This document shows positions 22,078 to 36,842 of a stretch of DNA of 64,000 bases, piece by piece. The stretch lies in the NCBI GenBank assembly GCA_963969595.1, contig OZ018408.1:48485022-48549021 (forward strand). The letters run 5' to 3'. Numbering within the stretch: position 1 is the first letter of the stretch; every line of letters starts with the position of its first letter. Source of the stretch: Neckera pumila (Eukaryota > Streptophyta > Bryopsida > Hypnales > Neckeraceae). Made by a program: the position numbers and the translations under genes. A model generated the notes under the pieces. The model saw only the letters and a program-made list of their open reading frames with translations. It had not been told where the DNA came from and made no database searches.

Positions 22078-25000
22078 TATAGAAGTTCTACTATTCTAGT
22101 TTTTGCTGTTTTGATGGTATGCATATTAAGAACTAATATCTTCCTTTTAGCAAAAATCTAGTTGTTATGGTTATTAGTATGGGGCAACATTGAATTCACC
22201 TATCTTAAATCCCAAATGCTCAAAGTGCCAATACCAAAACTACATTTAAGAAAATCACAATAAGAAAAAGTTAACTCTTCGAAAAATGTCTATAAGGTAT
22301 CTATTATTCCATGACCACCTAGCATTCTATTCCATCTTCATATATTGGTGGCATGCATTCTAGAGTGCAAATATATATTAGTAGTACATCAAAAAGTAAT
22401 TGTTAAAAATGAATGGAAATGGATGTGTCTTTGTTATCCTTGATTCATTCAAAACAAAACATTGATGTGTACATGATTTTCTCGAAACTTCTTCATTGGA
22501 TACTAAATAGATAGAATGTTCTTTTCAAAACATTCATCATCTATCCGGTGGATAGTTGAGCACTAGACTTGAATCTAAGTACATCCAATTTCCACTGTAT
22601 AAATGTCCCATCTAGATTTATGAATAAAATGTAAAAACAATGAATATGAATCATTAGAGGATATCTTGGCCCTGTGAAGGGCTATTTGACTTTTGGCCAT
22701 GGTGCAGTAACAATGAAATAAAAGACTATTTAATATGTATTTTTGAAATATTTTTTAATTGCCAATTCGATATGAACAAACAAGTTGACACAAACTGATA
22801 AGATTCTCCGTAATAAGATTGGGGTTGATTTTTGCACCATTTGCACATTTGCATGCAGTTAAAACCCTCTAATTTTATAGTTTATTCATTAGATGTCAAA
22901 AAATTTAAAAACAAAGAGAATATGGAATTTTTTTTGTTTCAAATTGCCAATAAGATCCAATAAAAATCAAGACAATGTTCACTATTCAAGATAAATCTCA
23001 AACCAATAAGAATCAATAATTAGAACAACACACACATGTTTATTTAAACAATTTTAGAATTAGTGACATGATTAATCCACACTTTCATTATTGTGCTCAA
23101 ATATTCAAAACAAGATTTCAATCCTTAATTATAAAAAAAATATTAATCTTGAGTGTTTGAAGCATAATAAAATATAGGCTTGATAAGATATTAAATCTTC
23201 ATTTTTTGCTAGATTGTTTTTTTCTTAACATTTTGATATGAATTAATTTAGGACCTTGTCTAAAAATCATGAACTATCAAGTAATTAAGCTAGTTATATG
23301 GTTGACAAGCAAACAAAAATCTACTTTTTCAACATATTTGGATGTTTTTCATTCATTTCATATACTAACCCTTGTATAAACCTTTGGAAACCATTCATCA
23401 CCTATCCATTGGAAGTTGACTATCTTAGGGTTTAATCCATAAAAGATTAAGCATTCAAATTTTGAACAATGGATGAATGCAAACACATCCCATACATATG
23501 AAAATGCATTTTTTCATCCATCATTTTTTTTTGAAGATTCTTATGTTAGTCCTTTAACATTTATACAATATAGATTCTAAAGATTTTATTGTGCAAATAT
23601 TTAATAATTCAAAAGGTATTGGTAGGTTTGGCCTCAAAAAATAACTATTTTAGTTCAAAATTGATCCTTCAAATGACTTGAATAAAGAATTAAAATAAAA
23701 GTCTTGAAAAATTACTACAAATAGAATTTTACTTTTCAAACTTAGGGGAAAAACTTCTTGTAAAAATCACAAATATTCAATCTACAATCACTTTTAGGAA
23801 AGAATTTTTAATTTTTTGGCTTCAAATGTTCTTGGAAAATATTGGTTTGTGTACTACTTGATTTAGCCATATGGATATGATCTATGGATCATAAATTACA
23901 ATTACTATTTGAGAGTCATCATTAAATTATTATTCTTAATTGCATTTAATAATACATCTTTACAATTTTGGAAATTCACACTATTACAAGTCTTACATCC
24001 AAAATCTACATTAGCCTGAAAGCCATTTCGGTCCTATGCATGGGACATAAAAATAAAAGTCAAAATAAAAATAAAATTAAAAGTCAAAATAAAAATAAAA
24101 TTAAAAGTAAAAATAAAAGTGATGTAAATATAAATATTGGATCTATAGTCAAAATAAAAGTAGGATGTAAGTATTGGATCAATAGTCAAAATATAAATTT
24201 AAAGTAAAAAACAAATATTAATTCTAGGGCAAAGAATTTTTTGTAAATAAAAATACAGATTCGATAATTGTGAAAAAAAAAAAAAGTAAGTAAAAGAAAT
24301 AAAAGAAATATAAGCTCATAAATTAAAAACTAATTATAGTTTAAAAAAAAAAAGGTTTTGTTAGGAAAAAGCCTTAGTGATCACAAGCAAGCGCCAAAAT
24401 TGAAAATTAACCAATCATAAAATACAATTTTTTTTTTACTTTCATCCAAAATTTTGAACTTGACACCTTGGGTTAGGATAAAATTTACCTTAAGGTAGAA
24501 ACACCCAAAAGCGTCCTTGTTTCCATGCACATTAGATTTTCCTTGAACTGTTCCTAAACTTCCATTAAAGTGTCTTTGAAATGTGTCATAAAATCGTCCC
24601 TTTATTTAACAGCTATTAGTTGAATGCTAATTTTGTTAGAATTCAATTTCAGGTCAGCTACAAAACGGTTTCAGTGGTAAAGGGAGTTGCAACTTTGAAA
24701 ATTCATAGAAAATACATGCCGCATCCAAAATATCTAATTTTTTTTTTTTGAAAATTAATGATTTTCAATTTCTAATATTACAAAAATATCATTGGTAGGA
24801 AAAGGTGCCTCCGAGTATGCTGATTTGCGACGGTTTTAGGTGTTTCAACCTTAATATGAGCAGCCAGCACGTCAAGCGTTACCGGTTGACCTGGGTCAAT
24901 TCATGGAATATAATTTTCAGATAGAAGAGAATTCTAAATTTAAACAGAACTATTTTCCACAAGGTAAGACTACAGTAGCACTCAGAAGTAATAAGAAAAT

Positions 25001-25260
25001 GAAACCTCATCCTGGCCATCCAAAACCCGAGAAAAAAACGTTCATCCATCCATCCATGCATGGCCACGGTCACAGGGGTGCCTACCTTTTTCAAGTGCCA
25101 AGGGTGCAGGGCAACCCAGCCAAGTCACCACAGCCAGCGCCAACAGCCATGTGGCCCGCCTCTTCCCAACGCACAATGGGCATGAACGATAATCATCCAA
25201 AAATCCCACCACATTCATCGACGATCCCCTCTTCATTCATCCTTGAACTCGCTCTTCTCT
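22078..25260. other. AT-rich intergenic DNA
   Basis: No gene is visible over about 3 kb. It contains the A-rich tandem repeat at 24047-24120, several homopolymer runs and otherwise unassigned AT-rich sequence. Composition becomes gene-like from about 24990 as the enolase promoter is approached. Confidence 0.55.
24047..24120. repeat. A-rich tandem repeat, unit about 24 bp
   Basis: Repeated AAAATAAAAATAAAATTAAA followed by AGTC. It gives a spurious Lys/Asn/Ser-repeat open frame (23968-24207) that I do not regard as a gene. Confidence 0.7.
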
Positions 25261-25292
25261 CCCGGCACGGCCCGTCTGGAGAATCCGTCACC

Positions 25293-25299
25293 CTATAAG
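25293..25299 (+). promoter_or_regulatory. TATA-like box of the enolase gene
   Basis: CTATAAG lies 205 bases before the enolase ATG, in a composition switch from AT-rich to C-rich DNA. If used, transcription would start around 25320-25330 and leave a 5' UTR of about 170 nt. No experimental support is available. Confidence 0.4.
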
Positions 25300-25497
25300 T
25301 GTTTGTCCACGCTCGGTCTCCTTTAGAATCGCAACGCTTCCGGAGCATTGTTTAGCTTCGTGTTTCGCTCGCTTGGGTTCGCTTCTGTAGTCACCGTAGT
25401 AGTGTTTTTCCGTTTAGAATCGTGACGTTTTTGCGTTTGTTTTGCTGCGTTTGGGATACGTACCGAGGATTTGTGGGTTCATTCTCAATCGTTAAAC

Positions 25498-28833
<3,336 letters not shown>

Positions 28834-29668
28834 GCACTTCTGGTTTTCCAGCCCTTTTAGTTTTGGGAGAATAACATATATGTCTGTAAGATTGTGCTCC
28901 TGATGCTACTTTACGCACAGAGCACTCTTATCTGGCTTACTTTCGAAGAGTTTATCAATAATTTTCACAAAATCTTTCGGGAGTGTGGCTATGACTTGGT
29001 GATGGTGCTGTGAAACTTCTGAGTTTTCTTATTTGTAATTTACTTCTTTGTATCGAGGTTTTATTATGACATGGATGGTGAATTGCGGATAGGCAACGTG
29101 CAAACTCTGGACTGTAGGCAGTAGGCTTTTTTTTCACTCCGAACCAAGATTTTGAAACTCGAATTGAATCCAATTTTGATGGGTATACATGGATCGTCTG
29201 TTCCTAATTCCACTGATTTCCAGCTTGTGTATTTCGTTTGTTTCATTTTGGGGTATTGTCCAGTCTCTGCCTAACTCGCTATCTCCCGACTATCATGTAT
29301 CTTAAGGCAGTTAATGAATATTAAGAGCAGGCTGTTGCAGAATGTTGTTGGAAAACCTCCAACTCCGCTTGTCCAGGGGAAAATTAGTTTCTAGCAAAGC
29401 TAGGTTTTCAATCAACTGGCATAACGCAAGGCAGTAGTGCAAGACATAAGTTAGTTTTTATCATTCAGAAATGAGGTCGACGCTTACCACTCGAGTCCAT
29501 CGTCACTTTCGTCATTAATACACTCCAAATCTCTTTCAAATCCAACAAAATGAACAACAGCAGAGCAGAAACTTCACATTCCAGTACTCTGATCAGAAAA
29601 CCTACGAACCTAAACCTAGAAAATACTGTAATTATCTAAATAGCTACAGTGACAATTTGAAATGTTGC
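28834..29668. other. Convergent 3' flanks of enolase and PAP8
   Basis: No gene. This must contain the enolase 3' UTR and the PAP8 3' UTR (minus strand); short open frames have no recognisable content. Confidence 0.6.
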
Positions 29669-31570
29669 TCATGTGCGACGCCTGAAGATAAAGAGAGACC
29701 CTCTCGAGCCCCTCCCAATCCTGACAACTTCATCAAGGTAGATAGTGGCTAATTTTACACTGCTGTTGCCTCCATATTGCATTTTCAGTGGTCCTAACTC
29801 CACATGTGGAGATTCGAACACAACTTCCACCCACTTCTTGTCCAAGACTGTCAATTTTCCTGCAGATGCAATGGCCACTGTGAGCAGCAGTCCAGGTATT
29901 CAAGTAATGGACCCATTGAATTCTGTAGTATTTGCAATGTCATTGTGACACACAAATGTTAGTCTACACACAACATTGTTCTTTGATATCACCTTCTCGA
30001 ATATTAAATCCTCTATTCTCTCACCAAACCCTAAGAAGCAGACGCACCCAGTTCAAAACTCACTCTGCACTGTCAATATCATCTCACAAGAAAAGTTGCA
30101 TAAAAATGCACGTGTGACAACAACGAATTCAATAACTATGAAAAGCATTCTAAACCACCTTCCTTACTCCAAGCACTTACTAATGTCAATTTTTACAGAA
30201 TTGAGTGTCAGAAATCCATGGATAACCACATGCATCAATTTTTGGAGAGTCTAGGCTGTGAGAATTAAAGAGGTTTGGGTGCCCATGAATCCACATTCTC
30301 TAGACATCCACACACTAAGCGGTGCCAAGAGTTGGACAACAGAAGAAAGCGATTCCAAATAGCATTCCAAGACTCTAAAAAGAGGCCTCTAACTGTAGAG
30401 AATGAAGAATCATAATGTGCCATATTTCATGTCAAAAGCTGCATAATGCAAAACAGGAATTGTGAGGTCTGCCAGATTTCAGTGCACTTGCATGTAGCAA
30501 ATGTAATGAGAGTTTTATGAAGCGGAGGAAATTGTATGCGAGAGAGAATGGGAAAGGAGGAGGACCTTGTAATGTCACTTGGCCGTCCAGAAAGCCAAAG
30601 GCAGCGAAGGCCACCTTGTTGGTGACAACGTCCGGGGCATAGACGCCCTGCACCATTTCTCGCGTCTTCAGCAACGCACGACCCAGCATGCTGCGGTAGT
30701 ACCCGCCGGGTGCAGTCGGGTTAGTACTATACGCCACATCCCAATCTGGTTCCACAATTCAAAACTTCTTTCTCATCAAATGTGTGCAAGACGCCCGAAA
30801 AATCTACATTTCGAGTCCAAAATCAAGCACAGATAGCAGAGTCAATTAAAACTAGTGCTTAACAGTCACCATAGCGAAGCTCATGCGAGAAAATTTGGTA
30901 AATAAACTGCTGCTCGCAATGAGGGAGCAGGCAGTGAGAATTTAGGGTTCGGGATACAGCTAGAGAGGAGGACATTCTATTACCTCCAAACAACAAAGGG
31001 CTAGAAAGAGGCTCCGGGATGCACAGGCTCTCCAACTTGCCCACAATTTCTTCAATCGCAAGCTTCTCTGGCTCGCCAATTTGCGTTCCACGGTCGGTGT
31101 CTTCGACCTGCAAATTCATTCTTCTGCCACCGTTGGTAGGAATATCCTCATTATTCCTGCATACCACATTCAATCCTTGCCTAGAAAAAGCTTTACAAAA
31201 CTTGCCTCTCGGAATGTTAACAGTGTACCCACTGTTGTTGATTTCTAAGCCATTGAGAATTGCGCAAAAGAGGTCAGAGAGAGGAGCATACTAAAGCGAG
31301 AAGGGTGTCAACGAGAACAGAAGGAGGTGCATTGACATCCACCGCTACTCCTGCTTTCATTGCAGCAAATGTTGTCGACTTTTGAACTCTGGCGCTTCCG
31401 ACTCTCAGCTTAGCCTTGCCCCAGTCTTTGGAATTTCCCGAAACCATCTTCACTGCCGTGACTGCACAACATTGCTGAACTCCACCTCCAGCAAAGAACG
31501 GGCGAGAAGAAGGCCTGGCATTCAAACCACAGTCCATGGAGAATCTCGAAATGGCCGCAGATACTGCCAT
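29669..31570 (-). CDS. PAP8: Plastid-lipid-associated protein 8-like (PAP/fibrillin family)
   Basis: Minus-strand exons: 31570-31292, 31107-30984, 30745-30566 and 29859-29669, joining in frame to 257 residues. Exon 1 is Ser/Ala/Arg/Lys-rich with few acidic residues, consistent with a chloroplast transit peptide. Then come the fibrillin features: a short helical segment with DTDRG and IGKLE-like heptads, SSPLLFGDWDVAYST (Asp135 split across an intron), APGGYYRSMLGRALLKTREM, NKVAFAAFGFLDG, and the C-terminal GRGSRGSLFIFRRR that closes the lipocalin-like barrel. Order and motifs match plant PAP8 (FBN6-type), proposed to act in thylakoid or plastoglobule lipid function. Start chosen at the first in-frame ATG, with G at -3 and G at +4. 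It is transcribed divergently from the METTL23-like gene. An alternative acceptor in intron 1 would add an unrelated stretch and was rejected because the VEDTDRG join matches the family. Confidence 0.88.
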
Positions 31571-31880
31571 GACCACTCCGTTCTCTCAAACCTTGGAATC
31601 TCCTTCTGCAACTCTCACGTCAAATCTCTCACGTCAACAATCACACGCCACATCTCTCGTCAGAAATACAAGTCCCAGTCCTCAATGGCGTGAAATCTAC
31701 TGTTTACGAACATTTTGAGTGCTTCATCTACAGTAGGTTCAAGATGCCTTACTAACGAAACAGAGCTCCTTCTTGGTTTTTGGTTTTAGGGTTTAGTGGG
31801 GGGTTGTCTAGTTGATCTCCAAGCACAGGTCTTTGCAAAAATCGAGTATTGTTTTGTTTTTTTGCAACGAGATAGTGGCT
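31571..31880. promoter_or_regulatory. Divergent promoter between PAP8 and METTL23-like genes
   Basis: Only 310 bp separate the two start codons, so both 5' UTRs and both core promoters must share this stretch. It contains a telo-box at 31786-31794. No clear TATA box is seen for either gene. Confidence 0.6.
31786..31794 (+). promoter_or_regulatory. Telo-box-like motif in the divergent promoter
   Basis: TTAGGGTTT (AAACCCTAA on the other strand), 87 bases before the METTL23-like ATG. Such motifs are known from promoters of growth-related plant genes. Confidence 0.45.
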
Positions 31881-34862
31881 ATGGCGGAGGAAACGAAGAA
31901 ACGGGAAAGAGAAGAGGATGGGCTTCTGATGACGACTGTCTCTCACCACCATTTCCAACATGCTGGAAATTCAGAGCTCTTAACCATTTCTTGTTCCGAG
32001 GTGAGTATACTTCCATTACTCTACTTTTTTCTGCGATTGAATTGTGAGTAGGAAACAATGCTTTCTCGTCTTTTTGCTAAGGACCATGAATCCTGGGTTA
32101 GTCTTTGGAGGTGCAAGAGATTTGTGTTTTGCAATGAATTTGTCTGCTATTTCCGAATCTGAATTTTCTGATGAATGCAGGTAATGCAAGAGGAGTATGG
32201 GCTGTATGTGTGGCCATGCAGCATTGTGTTGGCCGAATACATTTGGCAACATCGTCTCCGATTTGCTGGCGCTAGGGTTGTTGAGGTAAGACACCATCTC
32301 ATAGCACCTTTGTTCCACACGGTCAAGAGATGGTAGGTGCATTGTTCAATTTCACCCTCACTTTCATGTTTCAACTTTTATATCTCATGTTGTGCAACTT
32401 CACTCACTTTGATTGAACATTTGAACATGTAGAGATGCAATTAGTCTACACAATTGAATCATCAAATTACACTCATTTTTCAATTTGAGTGGAATCGCAA
32501 GGTCCAAACTGATGTTCATCTTCCAGCTTCCGAATCTCTCGTTGTTGTGAGCACCTTCGACGGTTGACTTGATTGGAAGTTTGAATTTGTAGAGGTGCAA
32601 TTTGTCTAGTGGGGTAGGGTGGACTTCAGTGATTTACGCTCATTTAATGTTTTTGTCTTTTCATTTTCAGCTTAGGGTTATGCAGTTGGGTGCAGGTACT
32701 GCCCTGCCTGGCATGGTAGCTGCAAAAGTGGGAGCTTCAGTTGTGTTAACGGATCGGGAAGATCAACCCCAGGTATAGAGACATTTTCCTGTTGCTCATC
32801 ACTGTAGAGCAGTTTGATCGACCGCCTTTGCACTGTAGCTGCACTCTGTTTAGCAGTAACTTCATTTGCCTACAAGAGTCGGCTGATACCAATGCTTCAT
32901 TCTTGAACTCAATATTTGAGAGGATCTGTGCCAGATGACAGGGCATTTGAGCATCTTGGGGCGAATGTGCTTGCGAGACTTTCAGGAGCATTTGAAAGTT
33001 GTCAAGAACGAGATCGCTAAAACTGATTTATATCCTATTAGAAATGCCACCAAATTAGGGTCACCTGCAAAATTATTGTCCCTCAAAAAAAATTGTGGAC
33101 ATTAGTACGATTAAATATTTCAATGTGCACTTGTTAAAATAGTGCGACTTTGGTGAATTAGAGTCCCACGCACTAAAATGATAAATCAGTGTACTGTACT
33201 TGACTTCCAGATGATAATTGACTGACGTAAAATTGTCTTGTGGTTAATCCCATGATTGAGGTGTTCAACGTGTTTGTACTTCTATTTTAAGGTTTTCGAG
33301 AATATGCAAAAGACCTGCGATTTGAATCAAGTTAGCTGTGAGGTACGCCAGCTTACTCTGTTTGGATTTTGAGCCTTCGTCACCATGCCAGGATGCTGAC
33401 CTTGAGAGGAAGATTGCAACCAGCATTGTCTCTCATGGAAAGAAATCATATGAAACTTATTTGGTCGGGTCTTGAGATCTTCCAGTTTTCTGAACTTCGA
33501 TTATTCAATGAAAGCCTAGTTAGTGATGCGATTGAACCGTAACATTCTTGAGGAGATGCCTGAGCACCCTTGGAATCCAAGTTCTTTTTGTGCACGATCC
33601 TGAGCTCATGTTATGTTTGCAAAGGCAGGAGTAGCTCACATTAAAATTATTTATTTATTTTCGTCCAGTCCTTGGTTATGTAAGATCATGTGAGAGTGAT
33701 TGTATGCTTGGTTATGGAATAAACTGCTTCAAAAGTACGACAATTCTTCGATACTTTAGCGGTCCGTATTCTATTGTGTTACAAAGGGTGCGAGCTGTCT
33801 ACTACTGTAGAATGTTATGTGTCCTAGTTGTCCTGCTATGTAACTGATATTTTCAAGCTGATTGTGCTGTGAGCTCAGATGCAAGGGTTAACCTGGGGCC
33901 AGTGGAATGAGAAATCTTTCGCTCTACGACACCCTGCTCAGATTGTTTTGGGTGCAGACGTTCTTTATGCCAGCAAAGGTGCGAAGTGCTTCTCCTCAGT
34001 TTTGATGTTTTTCGCATTGCCTCTCGTGAGCTCTTCCTTCGTGCTTTTAGTAGCGTTCAAGTTCAAGCTAAATATTGAGGTTCAGCTATTTATTATGCCT
34101 TCACACTCCGGTTTGCAGATTTTGATGACTTACTTGCTACTGTCAAGTTCTTGTTACAAGGAATGCCAGATTCTGTTTTCATCACTACATACCAACCTCG
34201 CAGGTTTGACTGATGTCCCAGCTGCCCTCTGTTTGCATCCCAATATATTGATTAGCTAGTAGGAGGGTTGTTTTTCCTGCTTGTTTTCTTATAGAGCAAC
34301 CCTCTGTTATGCAGTCATGAATGAATCGGGCAAAGGCAACCACCATGTTCTACAAAACACAGCATTCTTGAAAAGTAGTGGCATGCACATATTAGAACAG
34401 TGCCAACCAAGAGTTATTTAGAACAAAGTCATGCCAAACCAGAGTGAAATTAAATCTTTTACATTCTCTCACATGTGAAAACGATCGCTTATTGGTTCGA
34501 GGCTCTCACGCTTGTTTAAATCGAGCATAACTTTGCAAAAACAAGGTGTCAAGGATTTTTTGGCATGCCAATTCAGAGGGTGTGCTCAACGAAAATATTC
34601 TCGAGAATTTAATAAAGAACCGAGGCTTTAGAACCAATTTTCACAAATAGTGCAGGTCATGTGCATGTATGAATTGGTGCTCAGAAATTGAAAGGCGTTG
34701 TTTGTTTGTCTCTGCAGCGGGCACAGGTCCATTGAGTACCTCATGACAAAGTGGGATTTGCAACTCACTCAACTTCTGGACGCTGCAAACTTCCTCCCAG
34801 CATCGAAACTGGCTGCTTTGAAGCATTCGGTCGAGCTTGTTGAGATGAGATCTCGAAATTGA
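31881..34862 (+). CDS. METTL23: METTL23-like protein methyltransferase
   Basis: Exons: 31881-32000, 32181-32285, 32686-32772, 33292-33342, 33879-33978, 34119-34203 and 34718-34862, joining to 230 residues. The protein has the layout of the methyltransferase-16/METTL23 family: EEYGLYVWPCSIVLAEYIWQ, then SAM-binding motif I as VVELGAGTALPG (residues 73-84), an acidic strand end VVLTDRED, GLTWGQW, the post-I motif IVLGADVLYAS and the substrate-side TTYQPRSGHRSIEYLM. Animal METTL23 is reported to methylate arginine in histone H3; the plant target is not known to me. In exon 3 I used the second of two nearby AGs, because it gives VVELGAGT without four extra residues. The 518-nt intron 3 contains a fragment of a dispersed repeat. 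It is head to head with PAP8. Confidence 0.88.
33045..33190. repeat. Dispersed repeat fragment in METTL23 intron 3
   Basis: It resembles 13945-14095: both start with AAATTAG(G/T)GTCACCT, contain AAAATAGTG about two thirds along, and end with AATTAG(A/T)GTC. Probably an old MITE remnant. Confidence 0.5.
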
Positions 34863-36842
34863 CATCACAGCGTTTGCTCTCACTGTACACACACATGGAT
34901 GCTTGCAAGCAACATGATGCCAAGGTCGACAGCTTGTTCAGTTGAATACTTCTGAAATGCACTCCATTAGTAGAGAGCCCCCCAGAGGTATTCTAGAATT
35001 TCACTTAGCTCATTATTTCACCCTGCCAATAGTAACATCATTTAAGAAAATTTCTATCATGAACATTTCCAAAATTGTAATGCCATCAAGACAGTTTCTA
35101 ACGTTAACTCTGTCAATTGTAGAGCGTCTACAGTAGATTCTCTAGAATACCTCTAGGAGGTGGGCTGTTGTATTTCCAAGTGGTTGACATCTCTGGAGAA
35201 TCGGCATTCAACACAAGCGGGGGCTCCAGAGCAGTTGGCATCTGCAACGAATTGTTTGTCGCAGTGTGACGCTGGCTATTGTGTACAATTGTGCACATGG
35301 ATAATCGGATCCCTTCAATTGGAAACATCTGGGCCTTCAAATTGGAGGTGTCTTGAGTATTGCTACGAGCGTTCCACAGCAGAGAAGAATTTTTTTTCCC
35401 ACCACGTTGGTTAACTATAAACACCTGCCCCCTATTTAATTATGTATTTCGTGACCTATCCAAGATAAATTCGGTGTTTCAGACTCCAAGTGTGTAGCCA
35501 GATTTCCAAATTGATCATCTGTAGTAAATATTAGCTTCCTTGAGGTGAGAGAAGTAGCTGCTACCTCTCTTACCTCTTTTCTTTGATGTCGTCATGATCC
35601 AACAAATATGTTTTTGAAGACTCGTCTTCAGCACCAGGAGGCTACAGGTATCACTGAGGTTTGTTGAAATTAGATGCTCTGGTAGAAATAACTTGGTGAA
35701 ATTGTTGACTCCACAAGCTTCCGTTGGAGCTGGTTCCTACTTTGAGCGATATGAAATGAGTAAAGTTTGTACAGTACTGTACATGCAAGGAATATCGGTA
35801 TCATAATTGCTCAAACTTCAAGGAAGGATCAAGAAGCCAGGAATCGGCATGACTTCAGAGGCACCTTAGCTTACGATTGTCGATATGAGAAACAAAGATG
35901 TGGAAATGAATAATATATGGTACGGAGTATAAGTCAACACAACTTATTTTCTTGAAACGCTGTTTGGATTCAACGCGGTGCCCCGGAACCGGGATCACTT
36001 GCTGCATTTGGCTGGCCGCAAGCTAGAACTCAGTCAATGATCCACTATATTTATAGTAATAAGCATTATGTATTTTTTATATAATAAAACACTCGCACAG
36101 TAATTTTTTGGAGCACAATGAATTCTGCAGTTTTTTCGTAGGTTGAATATCTGGCTTTTCACCTTTTGACGCCTCTGGCTGGTTTCCAGGTTACTCGCTG
36201 AGACGCGTCCGTCCTCCAAGGCTTATTTTTATGAACCCAAGAAATGGCTCTGTGTGCAGAACCTCGTTAGTCTGCGTTGTCTTCTTTCTTTGATAACTCC
36301 TGCTGCACGAGTTTATGTATTTGTACACTTTTTGTAGAGATCCTCTAACTTAGTCTCCATCCTCTTTTGGAATTCTTTTCTCAAACGTTCCAGGCTGAAT
36401 TGGGAGATATCGTCTGTGAGGATTTACAGTTGTCTTTAAGTGGGTGCTTGTTCTTCAAGTGTTTGAGCTTCAAAGAGCTACTCTGATCATGATTCATTTT
36501 CTATAATCGTTGTCCTTATTTGTGCATAGGCGAGCAGCTAGATTGCCAAAATTTATGCTATGTGCACTGTTGATGCAGTACAAATTCTCTAGTCACCATC
36601 CTTTAGGGTTTCTGCCTCTCAAAACCTTGTTGGGACTTGGGAGAAGTTCGTCCCCAGTGGTAAGGGTACTGACACTGCTCTTGAACTGGGTGCTTAATTC
36701 CACATTGTTTGCGCTACAAAGGGCTTATGTGTCATACTTAATGTAGCTTTAAACATTTTCTTTGTTTATGTGTAGGTGATAATCTGAGTCGCTCGTATTA
36801 CATTGGTACCAGCGGTGCTCTTTTGTTAGCACAGATGCAAGA
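34863..36842. other. Intergenic DNA between METTL23-like and kinase genes
   Basis: The first part is the METTL23 3' flank and holds the MITE at 34976-35164. From there to 36842 I see no confident exon. The last several hundred bases are presumably 5' UTR (possibly with an intron) and promoter of the kinase; an open frame at 36510-36746 has no recognisable domain. Confidence 0.5.
34976..35164. mobile_element. MITE with CCCCCAGAGGTATTCTAGAA-type ends, copy a
   Basis: The left end CCCCCCAGAGGTATTCTAGA is matched in inverted orientation at the right by CTAGAATACCTCTAGGAGG then TGGG. Internal blocks CCCTGCCAAT and GTTAAC recur in the copies inside the kinase gene. About 189 bp. The target duplication was not resolved. 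Confidence 0.65.

Noticed and set aside
23968..24207. Lys/Asn/Ser-repeat open frame
   Set aside because: Produced by the A-rich tandem repeat at 24047-24120.
31247..31291. Alternative short first intron of PAP8 (about 45 nt) using the TAG near 31247
   Set aside because: It would insert about 45 residues not found in the family; the acceptor before 31107 gives the conserved join and a normal intron.
32671..32685. Earlier acceptor AG in METTL23 exon 3
   Set aside because: It would add residues within the SAM motif and interrupt VVELGAGT, although the frame stays open.
35980..36010. GGTGCCCCGGAACCGGGATC-like stretch considered as a tRNA arm
   Set aside because: No complete cloverleaf, no A- and B-box pair at proper spacing.
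36510..36746. 78-codon open frame upstream of the kinase as a possible membrane-spanning exon
   Set aside because: It has hydrophobic stretches, but its splice sites and phase do not connect to the kinase exons convincingly.
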